Source: Tsukamurella ocularis
Lineage (GTDB): Bacteria > Actinomycetota > Actinomycetes > Mycobacteriales > Mycobacteriaceae
Direction of reading: 5' to 3'
Assembly (NCBI RefSeq): GCF_024807615.1
Contig: NZ_JANUCJ010000003.1
Coordinates: 124,001-188,000 of the forward strand
Length of the DNA: 64,000 bases
Below, piece by piece: positions 55,673-64,000 of the stretch. The notes beneath the pieces are model-generated. The model saw only the letters and a program-made list of their open reading frames with translations, was not told where the DNA came from and did no database searches. The position numbers and the translations under genes were made by a program. Numbering within the stretch: position 1 is the stretch's first letter; every line of letters begins with the position of its first letter.

Positions 55673-57322
55673 GTGTCGAAGTTCCCACCGTCCCGCTCCC
55701 AGGTCCCGGTCGACGAGCGCTCCGTGCTCGCGACGGTGCCCGGACTGCCGTGGTGGGGCGCTGTCCTGACCATGCTGGTCTTCACCGCCGCGGGCGCCCT
55801 CGCCTCGGGCGAGTTCGCGGGCGCGAACGCCGGTGTGCTCGCAATGTCGGTCGGCGCGGTCGTCGCCGTACTCGCCGTGCGCAATCGCGCGCTGTTCACC
55901 GCGATCGTCCAGCCCCCGCTCATCATCGCCACCGCGATCCCGCTGTACCGGTGGTTCTCCCTCCCCAGCCCGCGCAAGACCAGTCAGATCCTCACCGATG
56001 TGCTCTTCCCCATGATCTCGCTCTTCCCGTGGATGTTCTGGACCACGGTGATCGTGCTGGTCATCGGCGGCGTACGCCTGCTGCAGTACCGCTCGCTCAC
56101 CGCGAACGCCCGCAGCGCACAGCGCCGCGGCGCCTCGGCGGGGGCGAAGTCCGCACCGGCCAAGGCAGGTGTCAAGGCCGGCACCAAGCCCGGTACGGCG
56201 AAGCCCGACACGGCTGAGCCTGCCCTCGTCGGAGCCGCGAAGCCCGCTGCCGTCGCGGCGAGCGCTGGGGCCACGGGTGCTGCCGCCAGAGCCGGGAAGC
56301 GGCACGCCGAGTCCGCCGGGCTGCCGATCGGCGAGCGGATCCGCGCGGCATTCAGCCGCCTCCGCCCCGCGCCTGCCGCGGGCGCGGTCGGCGCCGCTGC
56401 CCTCGTCGGCAACGGTGCCGGCCGCTCCGAGCGCCACCAGAGCCGCGCCACCGAGCACCGATCCAGCCGCGCTGTCCGAGAGCGGGCGGAGCGGACCGAC
56501 CGCCGGGAACCCGCCGCCGCGGCCGACGCCCCCGTCCGGGGCCGCAGCTCGGCCGCGCGCCGAGAAGATCCGCGCCGCGATCTCCGTCGCGATGCGGTGC
56601 GGCGCGACGAACAGCGCCGGGATTCGGCCGCGCGCCTCGCTCGGACCCGCGAGGAGATCGCCGCGCGCGACACCGGGGCACCCGCGACCCAAATCAACCG
56701 CGTGATCCGGCCCGACTCGGGGCAGATCCCGCGGCCGGCGATGCCGAGGCAGCCCGACGAGGATGACCGTCGGGCGATGCCGCGCGGCGCCCGGCCCCGC
56801 CCTGCCGTGGCACAGGGCGACCGGCCGCGCCCCGGGATCCACGACTCGCGGGAACTGCGGCACGACGACGAGCGTCGCCGGATCGGCGAGCCCCAGCCCC
56901 GGTGGCGCACTCCGCGGGGTCCGGAGGGCCGCCCCGACGCCCCCGCCGCGCGGGCCGCGCCCCCCGCTGACGCGCGCGACTACCGACGCGAGGCCGGCGA
57001 CATCGATCGCGCCCGCGGCGTGGACCCCGCAGCACGTCGTCCCGGGCGGGAGCGCACGCAGATCCCGCGCGACGACTTCGCCTCGCTCCCCCGCATCTCC
57101 GGCAGCCGCGCGGCGCAGCCCGATCTTCCTAGCCTGACCGGCGAGGAGCGGATCGCGCGGAGGGGCGAGACGCCGTCGAACCCGGGACGCTACGAGCACT
57201 ACCGGCCCCCGCGCTACCGGCCGCGGAGCGAGGACTCGGCGGTGGAGACCAACTTCCGGGACGACTTCACAGAGCCCTCCGACGAGCCCCGGCAGATCCG
57301 CCGGCACCGCTACAAGGACTGA
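55673..57322 (+). CDS. DUF6542 membrane protein with long basic disordered tail
   Basis: A 549-residue protein. Residues 20-145 hold four membrane helices (WWGAVLTMLVFTAAGALASG, AGVLAMSVGAVVAVLAV, FTAIVQPPLIIATAIPLY, MISLFPWMFWTTVIVLVIGGVRLLQY) as in the DUF6542 proteins of mycobacteria (Rv1111c-like). The remaining 400 residues are cytoplasmic, low in hydrophobics and rich in Ala, Pro, Arg and Asp, with no domain seen; the very end (YRPPRYRPRSEDSAVETNFRDDFTEP) looks conserved-like. The GTG is exactly 6 bases after TACGGT. Possibly an envelope or division-associated scaffold; function unknown. Confidence 0.8.
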   Translation: MSKFPPSRSQVPVDERSVLATVPGLPWWGAVLTMLVFTAAGALASGEFAGANAGVLAMSVGAVVAVLAVRNRALFTAIVQPPLIIATAIPLYRWFSLPSPRKTSQILTDVLFPMISLFPWMFWTTVIVLVIGGVRLLQYRSLTANARSAQRRGASAGAKSAPAKAGVKAGTKPGTAKPDTAEPALVGAAKPAAVAASAGATGAAARAGKRHAESAGLPIGERIRAAFSRLRPAPAAGAVGAAALVGNGAGRSERHQSRATEHRSSRAVRERAERTDRREPAAAADAPVRGRSSAARREDPRRDLRRDAVRRDEQRRDSAARLARTREEIAARDTGAPATQINRVIRPDSGQIPRPAMPRQPDEDDRRAMPRGARPRPAVAQGDRPRPGIHDSRELRHDDERRRIGEPQPRWRTPRGPEGRPDAPAARAAPPADARDYRREAGDIDRARGVDPAARRPGRERTQIPRDDFASLPRISGSRAAQPDLPSLTGEERIARRGETPSNPGRYEHYRPPRYRPRSEDSAVETNFRDDFTEPSDEPRQIRRHRYKD

Positions 57323-57335
57323 TTCCACCGCGCCG

Positions 57336-57379
57336 ACGAGAAGGGCGCGCCACCGTTTCCGGTGGCGCGCCCTTCTCGT
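57336..57379. terminator. Strong bidirectional terminator hairpin
   Basis: A perfect 19-bp inverted repeat (57336-57354 and 57361-57379) with a 6-base loop GTTTCC separates the convergent DUF6542 and ispH genes. One of its arms reads ACGAGAAGGGCGCGCCACC. Runs of G/C at the ends rather than T suggest a hairpin acting in both directions without a typical T-tract. Confidence 0.85.
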
Positions 57380-57394
57380 GGGGGGGTGACGCGG

Positions 57395-58345
57395 TCAGGC
57401 CTTGGCGCGGGGGCGCAGCTCACGCGGGAGGGCGAAGACCAGCGTCTCGTTCGCAGTGGTGACGGCCTTGACATCGTGGAAGCCCTCGCCGTCCAGGTAC
57501 TCGACAACGCCCTTGACCAGGATCTCGGGCACTGATGCACCGGAGGTGATGCCGACCGTCTCCACGCCGTCGAGCCAGGCGGGATCGATCTCGCGGGCGA
57601 AGTCGATGAGGTACGCGGCACGGGCACCGGCCTGCAGCGCCACCTCTACCAGCCGCACCGAGTTCGACGAGTTGCGCGAGCCCACAACGATGACCAGATC
57701 GCACTCCGGGGCCATCGCCTTCACCGCGACCTGCCGGTTCTGGGTGGCGTAGCAGATGTCGTCACTGGGCGGGTCCTGCAGCTTGGGGAACTTCTCCCGC
57801 AGGCGGCGGACCGTCTCCATGGTCTCGTCGACCGAGAGCGTGGTCTGCGAGAGCCAGACCAACTTGTCCTCGTCGCGGACGGTGACGTTGTCGACCGCGT
57901 CCGGACCGTCGACGAGCTGCACATGCTCGGGCGCCTCGCCTGCCGTGCCCTCGACCTCCTCGTGCCCCTCGTGGCCGATGAGGAGGATGTCGAAATCGTC
58001 GCGGGCGAAGCGCTTCGCCTCCTGGTGCACCTTGGTGACCAGCGGACACGTCGCGTCGATGGTGCGCAGGCTGCGCTGCGCGGCGCCCTCGTGCACCGCA
58101 GGGGAGACGCCGTGCGCGGAGAACACGAGGAGCGAGCCCTCAGGTACTTCGTCGGTCTCGTCGACGAAGATCACGCCCTTGTCCTGCAGCGTCTCCACAA
58201 CGTGCCGGTTGTGCACGATCTCCTTGCGCACGTACACCGGGGCGCCGTGCTTCTCGAGGGCCTTCTCGACCGTTTCCACTGCACGGTCGACACCCGCGCA
58301 GTAGCCACGCGGCTCGGCCAGCAGGACACGCTTGCCAGAACTCAT
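57395..58345 (-). CDS. ispH: 4-hydroxy-3-methylbut-2-enyl diphosphate reductase
   Basis: A 316-residue iron-sulfur enzyme performing the last step of the MEP isoprenoid pathway, giving IPP and DMAPP. The cluster cysteines are Cys16 ([13 protein letters not shown]), Cys100 ([15 protein letters not shown]) and Cys198 (ICYATQNRQ), with the catalytic glutamate in [14 protein letters not shown]. Length is typical. The ATG lies exactly 6 bases after TAGCCT on the minus strand (58352-58357), so it is probably leaderless. It diverges from the lipid-droplet-associated gene as in mycobacteria (Rv1110/Rv1109c), from memory. Confidence 0.94.
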   Translation of the reverse strand: MSSGKRVLLAEPRGYCAGVDRAVETVEKALEKHGAPVYVRKEIVHNRHVVETLQDKGVIFVDETDEVPEGSLLVFSAHGVSPAVHEGAAQRSLRTIDATCPLVTKVHQEAKRFARDDFDILLIGHEGHEEVEGTAGEAPEHVQLVDGPDAVDNVTVRDEDKLVWLSQTTLSVDETMETVRRLREKFPKLQDPPSDDICYATQNRQVAVKAMAPECDLVIVVGSRNSSNSVRLVEVALQAGARAAYLIDFAREIDPAWLDGVETVGITSGASVPEILVKGVVEYLDGEGFHDVKAVTTANETLVFALPRELRPRAKA

Positions 58346-58404
58346 GCCTCTAGGCTACGGCACCTGGCGGTGTGCCCGTGAGCACGATGAGGCACCCTGG
58401 ACAC

Positions 58405-59094
58405 ATGAGCCGTTTACCGTTCGTGGTCCGCGTCGCCGTCGGGGCCGTGGCCCTCGCCGCCGAGAAGGGTCAGGAGATCGTCGGGGGCGCCGTGACCGCC
58501 CCGCTCACGCTGGGCAGCAAGTCCGCGCAGGCCTTCATCCACATCCAGCAGGACCTGGCCGACCTCGCCGTCCGCGGTGACCGCGCGCTCGAGAGCGTCT
58601 TCCCCGCCAAGGAGGAGGAGCAGGCCGCCTGGGCGACCTTCGACGACGACGAGGACGTCGACGTGGATCTGCCCGCGGCGAAGCCCGCCTACGGCGAGGT
58701 GCGACCGGCCACCGAGTCCGCCCGCTCACCCGAGCCCGCGCCGGCACACGCCGTGCGGGCCGACGGTGCCACGCAGTCCACCTCGGTCGCCACCGCCCCG
58801 CAGACCGCGGCGGAGCAGCCGGTCGCCGACGAGGCACCGGCGGGCGCCGGACGGTACGCGCTGTACAGCTCCCCCGCCCCCGCGACGTCGGACACGACGG
58901 CGCCCGCCGAGACCCCCGACGACCTGCCCGCTGCCGTGCTCCGTATCGACTACCCCGAGCTCACGCTGGCGCAGCTGCGCGGCCGGCTCCCCGGCCTCAC
59001 CACGCCCGAGGTGGAGTCACTCGTCGAGTACGAGCGCGGTCACAAGGCGCGGCCGCCCTTCCTCACGATGCTCGAGAACCGCATCACGCGGTGA
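58405..59094 (+). CDS. Lipid droplet-associated-type protein (Rv1109c-like)
   Basis: A 229-residue protein. The N-terminal 60 residues, [69 protein letters not shown], form an amphipathic helical region; the middle is a disordered Ala/Pro/Glu-rich linker; the last 45 residues ([54 protein letters not shown]) form a conserved helical end. Homologues next to xseA are annotated as lipid-droplet-associated in relatives. The ATG at 58405 is 6 bases after a weak CACCCT box. Its stop overlaps the xseA start (GTGA). Confidence 0.8.
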   Translation: MSRLPFVVRVAVGAVALAAEKGQEIVGGAVTAPLTLGSKSAQAFIHIQQDLADLAVRGDRALESVFPAKEEEQAAWATFDDDEDVDVDLPAAKPAYGEVRPATESARSPEPAPAHAVRADGATQSTSVATAPQTAAEQPVADEAPAGAGRYALYSSPAPATSDTTAPAETPDDLPAAVLRIDYPELTLAQLRGRLPGLTTPEVESLVEYERGHKARPPFLTMLENRITR

Positions 59095-60383
59095 CCGGAC
59101 CGGCTTCCACCGGCTCGCCCGGCAGCGGTGCGGGCGGCCCGTCGACCGCGGAGCACCCGTGGCCGGTGCGCGTGGTCTCGATGAAGATCGCGCAGTGGAT
59201 CGACCGCCTCGGCGAGGTGTGGGTCGAGGGGCAGATCACCCAGCTCAACCGCCGCGGCGGGGGCACTGCCTTCCTGACTCTGCGCGACCCGTCGGCGAAC
59301 GTCTCAGTGCAGGTCACGTGTCTACCGGCCGTGCTCGACCGCTCCGAGGTGCCGCTCACCGAGGGCACGCAGGTCATCGTGCGCGGCAGATTCACCTACT
59401 GGACCGGGCGGGGCAGCCTCTCGCTGCGGATCACCGAGATCCGCGCCGTCGGCGTGGGCGAGCTGCTCGCCCGCATCGAGCGGCTGCGGCAGCTGCTGCA
59501 CGCCGAGGGACTGTTCGACCCGCGGCTCAAGCGGCCCTTGCCGTTCCTTCCCCGCACCGTCGGGCTGGTGACCGCACGGGCCAGCGCCGCCGAGCGCGAC
59601 GTGCGGTCGATCGCGGAGGGCCGCTGGCCCGACGTTCGCATCCGCGCCGAGTACGCCACCGTGCAGGGCCCGACGGCGGTTCCTCAGCTGGTGGCGGCCC
59701 TGCGCGCCCTGGACGCCGACCCCGAGGTCGACGTGATCATCATGGCCCGCGGCGGCGGCAGCGTGGAGGACCTGCTCCCCTTCTCCGACGAGACGCTGTG
59801 CCGCGCCGTGCACGCGGCCCGCACCCCCATCGTCTCCGCGATCGGCCATGAGCCCGACAACCCGCTCTGCGACTTCGCCGCCGACGTGCGCGCCGCGACG
59901 CCGACCGACGCCGCCAAGCGGGTCGTGCCCGACGTGGTCTCCGAGCTGGAACGGATCGCCGAGCTGCGCGAGCGCGCGGCGGCCGCACTGCGCGGGTGGG
60001 TCCGTCGGGAGGAGCACACGGTGGACGCGCTGCGCTCGCGGCCGGTGTTCGCACACCCGCTGCGGCTCGTCGACGACCGCGCCGACGATGTCGCGCGCCT
60101 GTTGCGCGACGTCCGGCGGGACGTGCGGCGCATCGTCGAACGGGAATCCGAACGGACCGCGCACCTGGCCGCGCGGCTGACGTCACTCGGCCCCGCCGCG
60201 ACGATGGCGCGCGGCTACGCCGTAGTGCAGAAGGTGACGCCGGACGGCGAGAACCCCGTGGTCCGCGGTATCGACGAACTCGCGCCCGGCTCGCAACTGC
60301 GGGTCCGGCTGCCCGACGGTGCCGCGTCCGCAGCCGTCATGGGCGTGACGAAGATCTCCGCACGAACCGAGGAAGAGGCATGA
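59091..60383 (+). CDS. xseA: Exodeoxyribonuclease VII large subunit
   Basis: A 430-residue catalytic subunit of the single-strand exonuclease. The N-terminal OB fold is [47 protein letters not shown]; the catalytic core contains [117 protein letters not shown] and a coiled helical end. GTG at 59091 overlaps the preceding stop and ATG of xseB overlaps its own stop. Confidence 0.93.
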   Translation: MTGPASTGSPGSGAGGPSTAEHPWPVRVVSMKIAQWIDRLGEVWVEGQITQLNRRGGGTAFLTLRDPSANVSVQVTCLPAVLDRSEVPLTEGTQVIVRGRFTYWTGRGSLSLRITEIRAVGVGELLARIERLRQLLHAEGLFDPRLKRPLPFLPRTVGLVTARASAAERDVRSIAEGRWPDVRIRAEYATVQGPTAVPQLVAALRALDADPEVDVIIMARGGGSVEDLLPFSDETLCRAVHAARTPIVSAIGHEPDNPLCDFAADVRAATPTDAAKRVVPDVVSELERIAELRERAAAALRGWVRREEHTVDALRSRPVFAHPLRLVDDRADDVARLLRDVRRDVRRIVERESERTAHLAARLTSLGPAATMARGYAVVQKVTPDGENPVVRGIDELAPGSQLRVRLPDGAASAAVMGVTKISARTEEEA

Positions 60384-60589
60384 GCGACGAGACACCGGTG
60401 GCCGAACTGGGCTACGAGCAGGCCCGCGACGAGCTCGCGGTGGTGGTGAAGCTACTGGAGCAGGGCGGGATCGACCTGGACGAGTCGCTGAACCTGTGGG
60501 AGCGCGGCGAGGCGCTCGCCAAGCGCTGCGAGGAGCACCTCGCGGGCGCGCGGGAGCGCATCGAGAACGCGATCGCCGCCGAGGAGTGA
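60380..60589 (+). CDS. xseB: Exodeoxyribonuclease VII small subunit
   Basis: A 69-residue protein, [58 protein letters not shown], with the XseB signature (YE.A..EL..IV..LE.G...L.ES...YE.G..L...C). Several XseB chains bind the XseA helices. Its ATG overlaps the xseA stop by 4 bases (ATGA). Confidence 0.93.
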   Translation: MSDETPVAELGYEQARDELAVVVKLLEQGGIDLDESLNLWERGEALAKRCEEHLAGARERIENAIAAEE

Positions 60590-60607
60590 GCGGACGGGCC
60601 GCGCTGC

Positions 60608-61222
60608 TTACCGGGGCGCGGCGGGGGCCGGCGCACCGGACCGCGGAAGCGGCTGCTGCGACTGGACCGCGGCGGCCAGCTCGGTGAACCGGGGCACGGT
60701 TCCGCCGCCGAAGACGACGAGGACGGCACCGTCTACCTGCAGGACCCAGGCGCTGCGGTTCTTGTCGTTCGGTCCGTAGACCTCCCAGGTCCGGCCCTCG
60801 ACGGGGACCGTGCCCGAGGGCTTGGCCTTCGCGCCGTAGACGGACTCGAGCACCACGTCGGCGGGCGATCCGGACTGCGAGAGCTGCAGCGAGTTCTTCT
60901 CGGGCGTCACGTAATTGACGGAGAAGACCTTGCCGCCGACCACGTCGTCGTCGCGGGTGGCGGTGGCCTTCCAGCCCTCCGGAACCCCGTCGACCACGCC
61001 CGTGCCGCCGGGCATCCGCACCGGGAAACCGAGCGTGTCCGCCGACACCTGGAAGACGCCCTTCGGGTTGATCGGCTCGACGGTCTCGTCCTTCGGGTCG
61101 GCGCCGAAGCCGAGCTTGAAGTTGCCCGACGCGAACAGGACGATCAGGCACAGGGCGATCAGCGGAACCATCGTGAACACCATGTCGCGACGGTTCTGCA
61201 GGATCCGGGGTTTGTCAGCCAC
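60608..61222 (-). CDS. DUF4245 membrane-anchored protein
   Basis: A 204-residue protein with a single N-terminal membrane helix (MVFTMVPLIALCLIVLFASGNF) and an extracytoplasmic DUF4245 domain (GVFQVSADTLGFPVRMPGGTGVVDGVPEGWKATATRDD ... LQLSQSGSPADVVLE ... EVYGPNDKNRSAWVLQVDGAVLVVFGGGTVPRFTELAAAV). The C-terminus is Pro/Ala-rich. It corresponds in position to mycobacterial Rv1100-type genes between xseB and glpX. GTG at 61222 chosen from the conserved start ADKPRILQNRRDM. Function unknown. Confidence 0.85.
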   Translation of the reverse strand: MADKPRILQNRRDMVFTMVPLIALCLIVLFASGNFKLGFGADPKDETVEPINPKGVFQVSADTLGFPVRMPGGTGVVDGVPEGWKATATRDDDVVGGKVFSVNYVTPEKNSLQLSQSGSPADVVLESVYGAKAKPSGTVPVEGRTWEVYGPNDKNRSAWVLQVDGAVLVVFGGGTVPRFTELAAAVQSQQPLPRSGAPAPAAPR

Positions 61223-61376
61223 GACGTCCAGTATCCCGGGCGCGACGTCCGGCGGTGGAGGCGGGCATGATCCAACGGGCCCTGGCCCGACCGGACCCGT
61301 CACCGACCGGTAGGGCATGGAAGAATCGAGCGAGGCCCGCCGCGCCCACCCGCGCGCTCGAGATCCGGAGGAATCC

Positions 61377-62384
61377 ATGTCCGATACCCACGCTGAGAAG
61401 AACCCCATCGCGCCGGACCGGAACCTGGCCATGGAGCTGGTCCGTGTCACCGAGGCCGGCGCGCTCGCCGCGGGCCGTTGGGTGGGGCGCGGACAGAAGG
61501 AGTCGGGCGACGGCGCGGCCGTGGACGCGATGCGCCAACTGGTCTCGACGGTGTCGATGAGCGGCGTGGTCGTGATCGGCGAGGGCGAGAAGGACGAGGC
61601 GCCGATGCTCTACAACGGCGAAGAGGTGGGCAACGGCTTCGGCCCGTCGACCGACGTCGCCGTGGACCCCGTCGACGGCACGACGCTGATGGCCAAGGGC
61701 ATGCCCGGCTCGATCGCGGTCCTCGCGGTCGCCGAGCGCGGCGCCATGTACGACCCCTCGGCCGTGTTCTACATGAACAAGATCGCCGTGGGCCCCGAGG
61801 CCGCCGGCGTCATCGACATCGAGGCCCCGATCGCGGACAACATCGCGAAGGTCGCCAAGGCCAAGGGCATCAAGGTCACCGACGTCACGCTGACGGTGCT
61901 CGATCGCCCCCGGCACGAGCAGCTCATCGCCGATATCCGTGCGACCGGCGCGATCGTGCGCCTCATCTCTGACGGTGACGTGGCCGGCGCCATCGCCGCC
62001 GCCCGCCCCGAGGCCAAGACCGACATCCTCGTCGGCATCGGCGGTACGCCCGAGGGCATCATCGCCGCGGCCGCACTGCGCTGCATGGGCGGCGAGATCC
62101 AGGGCACCCTGGCACCGTCGAACGACGTCGAGAAGCAGCGCCTCGCCGACCTGGGCATCGACCCGACGCAGGTGCTCGGCACCACCGACCTGGTGCGCGG
62201 CGAGCACGTCTACTTCGCGGCGACCGGCGTCACCGACGGTGACCTGCTGCGCGGCGTCCGCTACCGCGCCGACGGCGCGACCACGCAGTCGATCGTGATG
62301 CGCAGCAAGTCGGGCACCGTCCGCACCGTGGACGCGACGCACCGCCTGACCAAGCTGAAGACCTACGCGCAGATCTTCGACTGA
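61377..62384 (+). CDS. glpX: Class II fructose-1,6-bisphosphatase
   Basis: A 335-residue gluconeogenic phosphatase of the GlpX type, the only class in mycobacteria. [59 protein letters not shown] and [30 protein letters not shown] (the DPVDGTT metal/phosphate motif) are intact, as is [27 protein letters not shown]. The ATG at 61377 has a CGGAGGA ribosome site 4 bases upstream. A strong hairpin follows the stop. Confidence 0.93.
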   Translation: MSDTHAEKNPIAPDRNLAMELVRVTEAGALAAGRWVGRGQKESGDGAAVDAMRQLVSTVSMSGVVVIGEGEKDEAPMLYNGEEVGNGFGPSTDVAVDPVDGTTLMAKGMPGSIAVLAVAERGAMYDPSAVFYMNKIAVGPEAAGVIDIEAPIADNIAKVAKAKGIKVTDVTLTVLDRPRHEQLIADIRATGAIVRLISDGDVAGAIAAARPEAKTDILVGIGGTPEGIIAAAALRCMGGEIQGTLAPSNDVEKQRLADLGIDPTQVLGTTDLVRGEHVYFAATGVTDGDLLRGVRYRADGATTQSIVMRSKSGTVRTVDATHRLTKLKTYAQIFD

Positions 62385-62398
62385 GAAGTGATCTTCTC

Positions 62399-62430
62399 CT
62401 CGGGCCCTGGGAACATTCCCGGGGCCCGAG
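62399..62430 (+). terminator. Hairpin terminator after glpX
   Basis: CTCGGGCCCTGGGAA (62399-62413) pairs with TTCCCGGGGCCCGAG (62416-62430), a 15-bp stem with one T-G wobble and a tiny central loop, followed by TAGGTTTCTA. It ends just before fumC, and the T-containing bases after it also serve as the likely fumC -10 region (TAGGTT at 62431-62436). Confidence 0.8.
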
Positions 62431-62444
62431 TAGGTTTCTAAGGT

Positions 62445-63854
<1,410 letters not shown>

Positions 63855-63863
<9 letters not shown>

Positions 63864-64000
63864 GGCTCGCGGCGCCGATGGCGCCGTAGGGAGCCGGGGC
63901 GGGCGCGCACGTGCCGTCGGTCGCGAGAGCGGATACGGTGACCGAGCGGGCGCCGTCGAGCGCGATCGAGATGGTCCGCGGCGCGTCCTCGCGCGCGAGC
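63855..64000 (-). CDS. Unidentified gene, C-terminal fragment at the window edge
   Basis: The minus-strand frame is open from the right edge to a TGA at 63855-63857 and encodes ...[47 protein letters not shown]. The beta-rich pattern with a late cysteine suggests an exported or beta-structured C-terminus, but about 48 residues are not enough to name a family. It overlaps the fumC stop by 9 bases. Confidence 0.5.

Overview
The window is a high-GC (roughly 70% by eye) actinobacterial chromosome segment, densely packed and mostly ordinary housekeeping and catabolic genes. A mycolic-acid-type host (Mycobacteriales: Tsukamurella, Gordonia or Rhodococcus-like) is suggested by a WS/DGAT-like acyltransferase, a mycothiol-dependent-type enzyme, a GT87 mannosyltransferase, and a block at 47.7-63.9 kb (ychF, DUF6542, ispH, lipid-droplet-associated protein, xseA, xseB, DUF4245, class II fructose bisphosphatase glpX, fumC) that matches from memory the Mycobacterium tuberculosis Rv1098c-Rv1112 neighbourhood. 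The genus is inference. No rRNA, tRNA, CRISPR array, prophage or intact insertion sequence was seen.

Layout. 0-8.6 kb: end of a CDF cation transporter, then a leftward run of GT87 mannosyltransferase, thiamine-type ABC importer (binding protein, fused permease, ATPase) and a GMC alcohol oxidase, followed by a CPBP protease. 8.6-9.96 kb: a lone AbiEi-like/DUF559-like gene bracketed by two copies of an 83-bp element with perfect 11-bp terminal inverted repeats. 9.96-13.5 kb: MFS transporter and LacI regulator sharing a 14-bp operator, then a WS/DGAT-like acyltransferase. 13.7-18.2 kb: flavin amine oxidase, ROK kinase and glycogen phosphorylase. 18.2-24.1 kb: branched-chain (valine-type) catabolic operon mmsA, acyl-CoA dehydrogenase, mmsB and marR, divergent from an acyl-CoA synthetase, with a palindromic operator filling the mmsA promoter spacer. 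24.2-33.3 kb: ABC exporter, TetR with a FAD monooxygenase, ArsR-type regulator, FMN oxidase, HAD phosphatase, ECF sigma factor with a DUF4349 membrane partner.

33.3-46.8 kb: small enzymes and regulators (hotdog thioesterase, DUF5995, ferredoxin reductase, MerR with a quinone reductase, a Clp-N protein, peroxiredoxin, acryloyl-CoA reductase, two VOC proteins, DHA2 efflux pump, DUF218). 46.8-64 kb: ychF cluster, cstA with a YbdD-type partner, a tightly coupled run ada-alkA / ogt / AI-2E permease / rmuC / DUF6542, then ispH through fumC and the end of another gene.

Regulation is unusually readable. Many start codons lie 6-9 bases (most often exactly 6) after a TANNNT-like -10 box, implying leaderless mRNAs; one 10-bp palindrome (AGGCTAGCCT) serves as overlapping -10 boxes for two divergent leaderless genes. 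The octamer GACGGTGC is about ten times commoner than base composition predicts, equally in both orientations. These two patterns and the 83-bp element are the least explained features; no clearly new multi-gene system was recognised.
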